Assembly: GCA_905182995.1 (NCBI GenBank)
Contig: CAJJDP010000011.1
Coordinates: 446,432 to 510,431, forward strand
Direction: 5' to 3'
DNA: 64,000 bases
DNA from: Paramecium octaurelia
Lineage: Eukaryota > Ciliophora > Oligohymenophorea > Peniculida > Parameciidae
Shown: piece by piece, positions 14,901 to 26,591 of the stretch
How the letters are laid out: each line of letters begins with the position of its first letter
Position numbering within the stretch: position 1 is the first letter of the stretch
Notes under the pieces: generated by a model
The model's database searches: none
What the model was told of the DNA's origin: nothing
What the model saw: the letters and a program-made list of their open reading frames with translations, nothing else
Program-made: the position numbers and the translations under genes

Positions 14901-15161
14901 TTGGATTTTGGTTTCTCTTTTAATAATTTTTTAATCATGCACTTCTTTAAAGTAATTTAGTTGTTATTAAAATGGGTTTCTTTTGATAATTTGCTGAATC
15001 GATGGACACAACTCATAATTGCGAGTTGAAAAACAAAATTCTTTTAATTTATTAAAAAAAAACTCTTCAAATACTTGATTATTTAATTCTTCGATATTAG
15101 TATACTTGATTTTAAGCTTTATTAAAATATCCTCTCTTTTCCTTATTTCTTTGGTTTTCAT
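11948..15161 (-). CDS. Unrecognised 638-residue helical protein, interrupted by assembly duplication
   Basis: The gene begins MKTKEIRKRED and ends EFVNQLY before TGA. Positions 12015-13310 and 13312-14607 are identical 1296-base copies joined by one N at 13311. Removing one copy plus the N leaves exactly 639 codons with no intron, so the intact gene is very probably one open frame of 638 residues. With the duplication the frame breaks at the N. The protein is hydrophilic and mostly helical with Lys/Glu-rich parts (for example IKKKKPYQKREIKDKKD) and no membrane segment or motif I can name. Annotation pipelines would report broken gene models here. The biological function cannot be inferred. 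Confidence 0.8.
12015..14607. repeat. Exact 1296-bp tandem duplication with N at junction
   Basis: The copy at 12015-13310 (cttgtttgtcctg ... gcaacttct) is repeated at 13312-14607, with a single N at 13311. No difference between copies was seen. An identical overlap ending exactly at an N is the signature of two contigs whose ends overlap but were not merged. The host gene reads as one clean frame only if the copies are collapsed. A very recent real tandem duplication is the alternative. Confidence 0.9.
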
Positions 15162-15432
15162 TATGTCTATAAATTATTATATAATTAGTTTCATAATTTT
15201 TGGTTTTATGTGTATGAATATATCATGGTAATAAATTGATTCTAAATCTTCTAGATTTCATAATCATTGAAACATTGCTAATGAGTGTATGTTCATTAAT
15301 TAACATTTCTCTTCATTTTAAAGTTAATGAAAATAATATAATATGTAAAAAATAAAAAATAATCTTAGCAAACTATTAAACGATGAAAGCGTTTGCTTTG
15401 ATTAATCATACTCCTTCATATTGTTTGTTCGG

Positions 15433-18400
15433 ATGCTTTAATTTCTATAATATCTTGCAATCACCTTACAAGAAATCAATAACAATGGTCAAAAGAAGGA
15501 TGGCCACTTTTCAATTTTTTTTCAAATTCTTAAGTTATCGATTTTAGATATCGACTTGCTGCCTGATTACATTGGATATATTACTACTTTCTTTAACTTC
15601 ATAGTATTTCTGTTATTCATGCTTTAAATAGTTTATTTGAAAAGAACATTACGAAATTTGATGAAGATTTTAAATGGGTATTTAGCACTATTACCTTAAA
15701 TAATGTGTTTTATATTTGTTTCATCCACTTTTCGTTCCTTTCTATTGAACTCCAAAACACATATTGTGATTTACATTTGGGCTATCTTTGATGTGAGTTT
15801 AATATTTTCCCTATCTTTGATGTCCTGTATTTTGTTTAGAAATATTAACTTTAATTAATCAACATATACAAGAGATTAAAGTATTATGAAGATTGTGTCA
15901 CAAATATTTTAATTTGCAACTCAAATCCTATATTTCTATCATGACTAGGAAGAAATACTAATATTAAAACAGCTCTCTGCCTTAATGTGGATAGGTTTAG
16001 AATAGATTGATATATATTTATATATGCCTTACAGTTTGTATGATAGCAAGTTGATTTTTACATTAAATTAAATCAAATTTGGATGCAATTTGATTAATTT
16101 GATTTTGAATAATTTATCACTAATAATAGAAACGACATATTCTTAGTATATTTATTACTTCATATTTTCATCCATATGTTTTTATTTGGGAGAGACTTGC
16201 TATTAAAGATTGTTTTATGCGAAGGGATTGGATACATTTACTAAATCAAGTGAAAAGGATCAACATTTGTAGATAAAAGTACTGAGGCAATTCTAAGTTT
16301 AGGCTGAGTCCTAATTAACGCAAACTGAATAGCTTCTTTAGATTGGAATGGTTAATTAGCATATAATCCATTGTGGTCGCAAATGTTAAGTATATACAAT
16401 TACTATTTAATAGTCATTGGATAGCTCAGACGTCATTCGATGTATTGTCAACTATCAAGTATAAACCAAGGAAGATGAGCATTTATTTTTATTTAAAGTA
16501 AGATATCTAGGGTTCCAAAATAAACAATACTCATAAAGTTTAGCAAGACTTAAACACTATTAAATAAAATACAAACCAGAATTGTCATGGTATTTTAATT
16601 TAATATAAATTGACATCTCTAATAAATTAAGATAGGAAATAATGAAATAATAATAATCCTAAAAAGTGTTCACACAAGATACTTAAAGTGCCAATTTAAC
16701 ATCTGAAAATTTAGTTCATTTGGATATTCAATCAGATAAATTGATTCTCAATCTAAGAAAGACTTTATCAGCAAAATTAGATATATGGAGAAAATAACTC
16801 AAAGGGTTTAAGACAATAAGATAACTTTAATTAGAATTGATCAAGTTAGCAGATGAATTAGAAAAACTAAGAAGAAAATTTAAACTCATTATAAATAGAG
16901 ATGTTTATGAAGTTAATATTTCTTAAATTAACAACTTATATCACTTGAGAATGCTGTCATTATATTATTCAATCATAATGAATGATTAGCTTCATTCATT
17001 TTTATGTGAGAAATAATATTACCTAATATATTGTTATGAATAAACCCTTTAATAAGACTAATTAAATTCAATTGCTCTTGTACATGATAAAGTAGCTATT
17101 GTTACAGTTAGTTTAGTTAAAAGTTTAGGAACCATTTTGAATTCGAATAAGTAGTAATTGGGTTAGATTTTCAATTACAAAAAAGTGGAGGAATTTCAAA
17201 ATATATTTCATCTAAATTAACTTATGCCTGATTTTATAGCCTCCAAACATAATTAAATGCTCTCAAACTTTTTAATTAAAGGTGATTCTCCTTTCTTTCA
17301 AGAATTCAGAATGATTTTTGGAAAATCAAGAGAAAATTTTATCTTCCCCTTATAATTAAAACTTGCAAATGATTTCAGCTATGAAGATGATTATGTAATT
17401 AAAGGGATTTTCTTTTCAGGAGGAAAAAGATATGATTATATTTTATTTGATCAAAATGGAAGAGTATTAGGGATAACCAAGTAAATTTACTATGATTTAT
17501 TTACAGATCGTGAAGAATCATAAATGGATTTAAAATCTTTATATGGTTTCTGTTTTTTGTATTACTTTATTCCAGATTTATTTGAAATCGCTAAGAAGTG
17601 TTACCAAAGACAAAAAGATTAATCAGAAAATGTTAATTTATAAGAGGATGTTATATTTGTAACCTAAACAGATATAAAGGAATTTCATGAAAATTTTTAG
17701 CAACAGTTGAAATATCATCTTAGAGATTTGTATTGTATTTGGAATCTCAAAAAAAAATAGTCTTTGTCAAGTAATAGTATATTTAATCATTAAAGATAGA
17801 TAAAGTACAACATCAAATACTAAAGAGATGAATTAATCAATAGAAATTAACTTATTAAATGAAGAGTATGCTAAATTTGCATCTGAATTTGTCAATCAAA
17901 ATGTATAAAATTAAATTTATGCTAAGATCACATAATAAAAAACATGTTTTTTAAGATTTACTTTATATTATTAAAAAGGCAACACAGATGGATTTTTTAT
18001 TATGTAAATATCTGATTATAGAAAACACGATTTAGGCGAAATAGCAACTGAATTATTTGCTTAATAAGATGTTGATTCAACAATGAAAAAATCAACTTTG
18101 AGACATCTCAAAGGTAATATTGAATTTCATATTAGACTTCATTGTTTCCAAAAGGAGATATGGAGATTAACGAGCTCTGTAAAGTGTTTTCACTAAGAGG
18201 AAGATGTATTCAAAATAATTGGTTTCTATGAATTAATCTGAAATCCTAATGACTCAATAATTATCATCCACAAATTTTACTCCAAAGGCATGCTTTATTA
18301 AACCCGAGATTGCATTGAATTCTGAGATGGAATCAGTTTAGGAAGTCAGAAATTCAAGTTCTGAAGAATCGCAGTTTCTAGATGAATTTATGTCTGAAGA

Positions 18401-20479
18401 GGAATCAAAAAAATAAAATTAAAGACGTGAGAAAAAGATAAAATCCTTCAGTAAAACTAATAATTTCTCAGATCCTGAATAAAACCCCAACAAATCTCAA
18501 AATTCAAGTAGTCTTTCTAAAGTATCTAATAATTAATCCTATTTCTTTCAAATTGTATTTAAGCAAAAATCTTAACTTCCAAAGAACATCCTAATTCTAT
18601 GGTGTATAGTTTATAGCATAAACTTGATAAGTATAGGAGGATTTGGATTTACAAACTATCATCTAGTTACAAATTATCATGAATCTCAATTATTAGCTTA
18701 ACAATTTATGGGACCATTAAGATTTAATAGATATTTTTGTAAAACATTATCATTGAGTTGGATATTCATATTAAATGATTACGATATCCTAAATAATAGT
18801 TAATACTCAATCTCCTAAAGCTTATATCAAACTTCGCTGTTGAATCAATTTGTTTTTGCCAATTTAACTTAGTTGTATCCAATATTCATTCAAATGGAGT
18901 CTGACGGAACTTTATCCAATATAACCTTAAAATACTCAGCTGATAATTTTGAGCAAGTGGAATTCACCAGATTACTTTATTTTATGGAAGAAGTCGTTCA
19001 TTATTTAGTTTAGATAAATACATATGATTACAGCAATTACAAGGAGTACATTGATCGACAATATATTGATAAAATGTTTTTGATAGAGTAAAATCTACCA
19101 GAGATTATAGATATTGACTCTAATCTTCTTATCTAATTAAAAGAGAATTCAACATCCCTCTAGTAATTTGAAAGTACAATCTTTGTTATTGAACATCTGA
19201 TTCACACTGCAATTATCTTTCTTATAATGTTGGTGCAATTGATTTAATGGAATAATATTGAATAATAAAATAGAAATTTAGCATTGCTTGTAGGAAGAAT
19301 TAAAGATAGTGAAATAGAAACTGAAATTTGTAAATATATATCAAATATTTTCAAGTAAGAGCTCATACAGTTTATATTGCACTTAGTGTATAAGGGGGAG
19401 AGAATTCTTGGAAGCGTTTTAACTATTATAACTTTGGATTTCAATAGGATGTCACTTACTATTAGCCAAAAGAAAAAATCACTATTAGTTAAAAACTCTA
19501 ATTAATGCAAACCAGCTAAAAAAATACAAGAAACTTTTAGACAAAAATAAATCTGTTTTCCCATCTTTTGAAAATATTGGTATTTGTTTCAATATACTAA
19601 ATTTACTTATGGGGAGGCTATGCAATTTTTAATGATTAATAAAATAGACTTTTACCTTTGAGTAATCTTTTAAATGATTTTGCATTGTTTAGTTCAAAAT
19701 TGGACAATTTGGCTAGTGCTGCTTTGATTATTAAAACTAAACCAATATTATTTGAAAAGCTAAAGTCTTTAAATATTTATTAAGAAACTGAATTGATAGA
19801 TGAGGGAAAGATTTTACAGCTTTTTGATGAATTTTATGCTGATATTAATTTGTCATTTGTTAAATTGTATGAAAATATCATAAAAGATTTATCTTTGGAA
19901 TATTCCCAAGAGGAAGTTCAAGGTTTGTTGAGTTCTGATATCTGCATATATTTGAGTGATTATCTTCCATTTTGCTAATTAAAAGCAACTTAAAACACTG
20001 CAGAGTTTATTTAAAAGTATGGCAATTATGTAGATCAGGATGATAATTCTGAATATTTTGCTCACGGCATACTTACTTTAGTAACAACCATTTAATAGTT
20101 TTATTAATAGAATTTTGCCATTGAAATATCAAATGGATAATATGTAAACAATACATAAGAGATAAATTAACTGATCAATAGTTCTGAGTTTAATGCAATA
20201 GTTTTGTCTCACTTTAGAGACACTTACTATTGCTTTATACGATTTTTAGAATTAGTTGACGGTAACATTGCTCTTATTAAGGAAAAGCATCTTGATGTGT
20301 TGCTCTTATATTATGACATAATAATAGTGGTTTATTTGATATTTTTTCACATATTCTACTCATTTTGGATAAATCGGAATGTCAAAGAAATGAGAAACAT
20401 TAAGCTTGCCTTAATTGCGATCCCCCATTTTTAATTGACAAGTGATCCTGTAATTAACATTTTGAAAAGATATCAATGA
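15433..20479 (+). CDS. Large multi-pass membrane protein with PAS-like domain (Tiny-macrocysts-like ciliate family)
   Basis: This is a protein of about 1,640 residues. After a short start (MLQFLQYLAITLQEINNNG) come many membrane helices (TFFNFIVFLLFML, IMCFIFVSSTF and so on), a long helical cytosolic part, a PAS-like strand pattern YDYILFDQNGRVLGITK, a Ser/Gln-rich linker, and a second membrane block (ILILWCIVYSINLISIGG; IIFLIMLVQLIQ; FVSIYQIYLWGGYAIF; YYDIIIVVYLIFFHIF). Several micro-introns restore the frame, among them 25 bases near 17773, 22 bases near 18115 and 32 bases near 19355. The overall order matches the minus-strand gene at 2824-7297. The start was chosen because coding is continuous from this ATG, whereas the ATG at 15382 is in a frame that stops. 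A sensory or mechanosensory role is only a guess from the family; no enzyme domain is seen. Confidence 0.75.
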
Positions 20480-20575
20480 TAATGTTCTCATGATACTGAA
20501 TCTAATTAAAAATATTTGATTTTCTAATACATTTTGTTAGTATTGAAATTTCAATTATCGTTAATAATTTTTATA

Positions 20576-23500
20576 ATGCAGTGTCGTAAAGTAGAGCCGA
20601 ATGTTATTATGAATTCTGCTAGACTTATGTAACGACCCATTGAGAGCAATAAATTGGAAGAAGAGATAGTCAATGTAATGAAAAGCCCTGAAAAAAAGAG
20701 TCCCCATAATGGAAAATGTCTCAAACGAACAACGTCCGGCCCAATAATTAATTTACAACAACAAATAATCATTTAGTAAGGCGGGCCCATAAAGGAAACC
20801 TAAGTAGAATTGAAGTCTAAGAGTTAAATAAAGAAGAAAAAAAAGAAGAAGAAAACTCAAAAGAAAAAGAAAGTTTAACTATAAGATAAGCAGGAATCAG
20901 AATAGAGGGTTTAACAATTATTAAAATAAAACCTGCGTAAGCATTAAAGTAATTTAATTCAATATCACAAAAGAGGATAAACATGAGTAGTAAGTACAAG
21001 AAGAGATATAAAAATAAAGAGTGGCTAGTTTGAATGAAATGAGAAAAATAATGGATCAACAAATTCGATAAGTCAATCAACAACGATTTTCAAGGGTATT
21101 TAAATACTTTAACATTATGTTTAGCAAAAATCTCCTCCCTCATCACTATTACCTTGGGGGATCGATTAAAACAAGTTAAAATAGTATTGGACAAAAATGT
21201 TGGAAATCCATGATAAACTAGAAAAGCCTATTGTTTAAAGCAAGACTTCTACTGAATAAGCAATAAAGGAGAAAATAAGAAGACATAAATTAGGATTGGA
21301 TTTTTTGAATTCCAAACCTGAAAAAGATATTTAAAAGATGATTTAAAGTATATTTATAGATATTCCAAGAATAAAAATCAAAACAAGTATTAGAATCGAT
21401 ATCCTCTCCTCTAAAAAATAAAAATAATTTTGAACATAAGGAGGTAGAATAGGATGTGAAATTGTATATGATGTATAAAAGAGAACTCTGGCGATAATAA
21501 AAGATAGAAGAGTATAAATTTTATTTACATTAGAAAATAACTCTAAAAATTAAAAAAAGAAAAAGTTCATCAAAACCTATAGATCTTAAATTAAGAGGCA
21601 AAGCAATTTGCTAAATCAAGAAATGCATCAATTAAATCCAATTTAACCGTATAAGTAAGCTCTTAACATGTCGAACATCAATCACAGCATTATCGGACAT
21701 CAGAACCCCCAAATTTCAATAAATTAGAAAAAGAGTATAAGGAATTAATGAGGTCGCTTAGATAATCAAGTTATAGCAGCACTTAATCTCATACAAGGAA
21801 AAATAGCTAATTGACATTTATTGAATGGCTATCTAACCTACCTGAATCATATTTACAAGAATAATTAATGTAGATGTAAGTCATAAATGAGCAGATGAAT
21901 AGTTAAGGTTTTCAATATAAATTAAGTGAACAAGAATTATATTAATTTTTAGAATAATTTTTGAAAGAGAAGTTTGAATAATAATCGAAATAAACTATAA
22001 AGGAGAGATTTTAGGAACTTCAAGGTAGATTTTAATTGGTTACTAATTAATAATCCTAAAGTTAATAATAGTAATATTAATAATAGCCGCAATAATAATA
22101 ATAATAATAAAATTATACCCATCATAGTATTTCTAGTTCTAAAAGTAAGAAACAAATATAAGAACAACCAGATACTGAACCATAAGATGAATTATTTAAT
22201 AAAATAAGCGAAGAGCAATTGGAATAAATTTATAACATAGCTGCAACTATGATCTAAAAAGTATGGAGAGGATTTAAAACTAGATAATTAGTATTTGATT
22301 ATCTAAATTATTTAATTTAATAACAGGAGGAAGCTTAGTAAGAAGACAAAAGAGAGAAAATTTAAGAATAAGCATTATTTGGAGATTTATTACAACAAGA
22401 TGATCAGCAATCTATTAATTAGGCCACAGAATCAAATAGGAAGCAGAATCATTTTGAATATTTATAAAATGACTCTGCCATATCCCATTAACAAGGGTAT
22501 GCTCCTCCTCCTTCTGAATCTATCCAATAGTCATCTCCCCATTAATCAAGTCCAAAAGGAAATAATAATATACCTCATCTCAACTTAGATTAATTCTCTC
22601 AATAATTGCAGTCAAGTGCATAAAAATCTATTAAAAATAATTAAATAGTAGCCTAATCATAATCAGCTTGTTAATCATAATCTGAAAATCTAGAATCAGA
22701 AATTGAACAAATCTAAGATTCTACTCCTAAAAAAATAAGGCTAAATTAACATGGATCCAATCAAGACCCTGATTATTATATTTAAGTCTTGAAATCCCGG
22801 GAAGAAGCTCTATAACAGAAGTTCGATAAATAAGTTGCCTTGTTGGATAAAATGTTAGAAAAGAAGAAAGTAACTAATGAAATGTTTTCTGAGAATAAAG
22901 AGAAACTAGAAAGAAAATATAAAAGAGAGAGAGCAAAGTTATAATAGTCGAAAAATGAAGTTGAAAGACTTTAATAGATGTTTAAGGAAACTATAAAATC
23001 TACTTAGAAAGATTAATAATTCATGGAAAAGATTAAGATGTAGTGTGATGAAGAAAATCTTTCAATAAGGTAAATCTTTTCATTAAGATCTGAAACAGAG
23101 TAATCTGATTGTGATATTGAAAAGAAAGCAATCCCTCACTATGGTCTATTATAAAAAATAAGTATTCTTATATTAATAATGTAGAAAATGATCATTTTAG
23201 AAAATATCAAAAAAACAGAAAGTAAGTTCGCAGCTTTGATTAGTAAATGAGTTTGGATGAGATTTCAATGAAAAATGAAGAAATATAGACTAGCACATTA
23301 TTTAATATTCATACAGAATCTATGTCGCATTCAATTCATAAATCTTAACAAATAACTTCCAATAACTAATAATCAATACCTTCATAAGAGATAGTCTAAG
23401 TGGAAACTATCGAAATTCTAGAAAATAGAGACCCTTAACCTAATTATAGAAAGTCAATAATACCTTTTGATGATCGTAAAATTGACAGTGTTACTGAAAA

Positions 23501-24472
23501 CATTGTTTAAAATATAATTGTTGAATTTGCTGAAGAATTAAATAATTTCCCTCTTTAGTCTTTGGGGGTGCTAATGGAATGGGATGAAGAATCATAGATT
23601 GAGTATTAATTTCCTCCTGGTTTCCCAACTACTCTTAATTTCATTAAAGATTATCTAGTATCTTTTGGAGAATTCATTTAAAGTAACTAAAAATTGTATT
23701 ATAGAACATCATTTGAATGCTTTTATACAGTAAATTAACACACCTTTAGGAATAAGTCCATAAGATTTATTAAAGACAATCTCTTTAAGTGACATGTAAT
23801 AAAATAACTTGGATGATTCAGCATCTGGTCCATTATATCCATTAATTAAATACATTCATTAAATGGAACCTCTCATCGATGAAGATATTTGGACTAAATT
23901 TAATTAATCTTACTCGCTAAAATTGAAATATTATAATGACATAAATATTAGCGATTAATTTAAGGAATTGGAAATGTTCCATTTAAGAATGGTTTATGAA
24001 GCATTTAATGAGGCTATTAATTATGTAAGGCCATTTGGAATTAGAGGATAACCTTACCCTTGGAAATCAAATCCTTTGAAAGTTTATCAAAATTTGACCA
24101 CTCCTGAAACCATTGATAGAGCAATGGGATTTGCAATTGCCAAAATGCTTAAATGGGGCTCTTTTCTCTGTGGATTCATACCTGAAAAAATTGAAACCCC
24201 TTAAGGAGAAATCATAGTAATAGAGGATGATTACTTGAACCAGATTAAAGAAGATCGATTGTAATAGATGTTAGAGTACGAAGTAAAGCAATTATTTTAT
24301 TCTAAAGATTTAAGAATCTGAGGAGAAATGGCTTAATTATGACGAGGAACAAGCAGAAGTTGCAGTAGAATTAGCAGATATTGTATTTGAAGCCATGTTA
24401 GATGAAGTAGCTGAGGAAATATTCAGAGCTAGTTCAAGACAAGCCATATCGAAAAAATAATTTCAATATTGA
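20576..24472 (+). CDS. IQ-motif coiled-coil protein, CEP350/CAP350-like
   Basis: The protein starts MQCRKVEPNVIM with a Lys-rich N-terminal segment (runs of K around residues 75-100). A conserved-looking patch (QKSPPSSLLPWGI, YWTKMLEIHDKLE) comes next, followed by a long Gln/Lys coiled coil with an IQ motif (AATMIQKVWRGFKTRQL) that would bind calmodulin or centrin. The C-terminal part ends in an acidic helical region (EEKWLNYDEEQAEVAVELA, then FEAMLDEVAEEIF) resembling the DUF4378/CEP350 C-terminus. Micro-introns of 25-29 bases are needed near 20950, 21100 and 24270. In animals CEP350 binds FOP and anchors centrioles, which fits the nearby FOP-like gene, but the CEP350 label is inference from pattern only. 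TGA at 24470 follows QFQY. Confidence 0.6.
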
Positions 24473-24534
24473 TATAATATATACTTATTTAATATTTATT
24501 TCAAAGATACTCTTTTTGGTTAATAAGTTCTGGT

Positions 24535-24861
24535 TCATAAACCTAAAGGTTGTTTTACAAGCTATTTTATAATAAACTTATACTCTTAATAGATACGAAC
24601 GACATATAAATGTATGCTCTGTTCATTTTTGAAGCTGACAAAGAATTTATAGTTGAATCCGGCAACGATTTATCTCTCTATTGATTCTACCTTTAAAAAT
24701 TGAAAATCTTAGGGGATAGTTTAATCCAACTTTAATCTGGCTGCTGCATAAATTTCATCATTCCTTTATTCTGAAAAATATTCATCAACATCAATTGCTT
24801 CGTAACTTCCTGTGCAAATAACAGATGTAAATGCGATAGTTAATATTAATACTTTTAACAT
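24535..24861 (-). CDS. Secreted cystatin-like cysteine protease inhibitor
   Basis: This is an intronless gene of 108 residues. A signal peptide is clear (MLKVLILTIAFTSVICTG). The mature part carries QIVAGFNYKFFV, the QxVxG hairpin loop that inserts into papain-type active sites in cystatins, preceded by a helix (NDEIYAAARLKLDQ) in the position expected for the stefin/cystatin helix. The usual N-terminal Gly that contacts the protease may be the one before SYEAID. The product would enter the secretory route or phagosome and restrain cathepsins. Length fits family 1/2 cystatins (about 100-120). No disulfide pair typical of family 2 is evident in the mature part. The downstream 3' end faces the CEP350-like gene, 62 bases away. 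Confidence 0.85.
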
Positions 24862-25818
24862 AATTTTATTATTAATAATAAAATCAAATTAGGATATGCA
24901 TAAATATGCAAATGGATATACACGTCATTACTTAATTTTACTAGCAGAGCCAAAAAATTATTAGATGCATGAATTAAAATATATTAATAGAGTGTGATCA
25001 TTTAATCTAAGCAGATAACGAAATATATATGAAAGGAACTTCAAAATTATGAAGAAAGCCAAATGCAATAAAAAATACTAAGGTATTTCTTATAAAAATT
25101 CAAAATGATTTGAATTTTTCTTAATCTTCGTTGTTTATTTACATATAGTCTTCGATAATAGTTTTTAAACATCAATAGATAAGAGCTTCTTAATTTAGAT
25201 GGCTATTTTTAATTATAGTATGTGTTGTGCTTTTAAAAAAATTATATTATATTTTTGTTTTTAACTAATATAACCAAGCTTTCTGCAAATTATTCTAAAA
25301 ATCAACCACTGCTTGCTTATTTTATAGAAAAATTTGAAAAATTCCTTTATAAAAAACTATTATAAAATCATTTAAATCATAATTATAATTTATCAACAAA
25401 GTTACTCACCTTAGAGATGATCATGATTTTTTACTTGAGTCTAATAAAAAGGAAAGGTATTTTAAGATCATTCTAATAGTGATTAATAATTTTCGCAATA
25501 AATGTTATAAAATCTATTTATTATATAAAGTTAGTAGTTAAATTTATTAACAATAATATTATTAGCCTTAGGGTATAATTCTATAAGAATAATAATTATA
25601 AAATATTTTTAAGGGGAACTGAGACTAATAAAATTATTTTATATATAAAGATTTAAATTCTAATTCATCAGATTTCATATAGATATACATTTGATATACC
25701 CTTCAAGTATATGAACACAACAACTGGAGGGAATGTTGATTCAACAATATTCTTTATAGAAGGAAATGCGAAAGAATTTAATTGAGAGTTATTATTTTAT
25801 AAAAATAATTTAATATTT
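24862..25818. other. AT-rich spacer, no gene seen
   Basis: This divergent spacer between the cystatin and the EF-hand gene presumably holds both promoters. No protein-like frame is seen on either strand. It contains an 11-base perfect inverted repeat at 25094-25119. Confidence 0.5.
25094..25119. repeat. 11-bp perfect inverted repeat with 4-base loop
   Basis: AAAAATTCAAA (25094-25104) and TTTGAATTTTT (25109-25119) are exact reverse complements around ATGA. It could fold as a hairpin in RNA or be a chance palindrome in AT-rich DNA. No flanking motif suggests a function. Confidence 0.6.
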
Positions 25819-26563
25819 ATGGGATAATCATCGATCACAGTCATTGATCCAAATTAAAATTACAATTACTCTAGATAAAATACTACTTAGGAAGTGGAAG
25901 AGTAAATAAAGCGAGCCTTCAAACAAGCTTCTCCATAAGGAAGATTGACCAGAGACAAGTTTAATGAAGCACTGGGAATATTTGAAAGTATTCAACTGAA
26001 AAGGCTAAGAGACACTCCTTTGGCTGATAGACTATTTTCATTATTGGATAAGGTATGATGTAAATATAGGTTTTAGGGTGAAGAAGGATACATAACAGAA
26101 AGAGAATATTTGGAAGGCATTACAACATTGATTAATAATAAAGATAAAAGGATTACTTGTAATTTATATGATATAAAGTAGATTCCTTTTAAATGATTGA
26201 CAAAAACAAGGATAACAAGATAGATTTTTAAGAGTTTTACGATTTTGTAAAGGACAGTTGGTTGAGTGCTTTTAGATTATTGGGTGAAAAGGTTTGTTCA
26301 GGACAGAATCAATATCAATTAACCTAATCAAAAATAAATGCTTGGGCTTAAGGATAATTGAACAAACTCTACACCTAAGTTTAGGAGATATTCATGAAGT
26401 TTGCTTAATAGAGTGTATTCTATAAATTAAAAATAAGAATTCGATGGACCCGCTAGTGTTTAAACAATGGGTTTTAAGCAATGAATTTGGATTTATCAAG
26501 GCAGAATTGGGTAATGAATCGGTTTAGATTCCACTTCATTTATACAGGTTAGAAGAAAAGTGA
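25819..26563 (+). CDS. EF-hand calcium-binding protein, recoverin/NCS-like
   Basis: Three micro-introns (24, 23 and 23 bases) leave 224 residues. It begins MGQSS, a good N-myristoylation signal, which would tether it to membranes. One canonical EF loop is clear, DKNKDNKIDFQEF (about residues 110-122). A degenerate hand precedes it (LDKGEEGYITEREY), where the third acidic ligand is missing. The tail (MDPLVFKQWVLSNEFGF) resembles the last helices of calcineurin-B/NCS-like proteins. It likely senses calcium at a membrane and regulates an unknown partner. The next gene starts 28 bases after its TGA. Confidence 0.8.
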
Positions 26564-26591
26564 AATTATAAATAATTAATCTATAAACATT

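Noticed and set aside
15382-15432. Upstream ATG (ATGAAAGCG) as the start of the second giant membrane protein
   Set aside because: Its frame meets a TGA after about 90 codons and does not give the helical start; the ATG at 15433 is in the frame that continues into the membrane helices.
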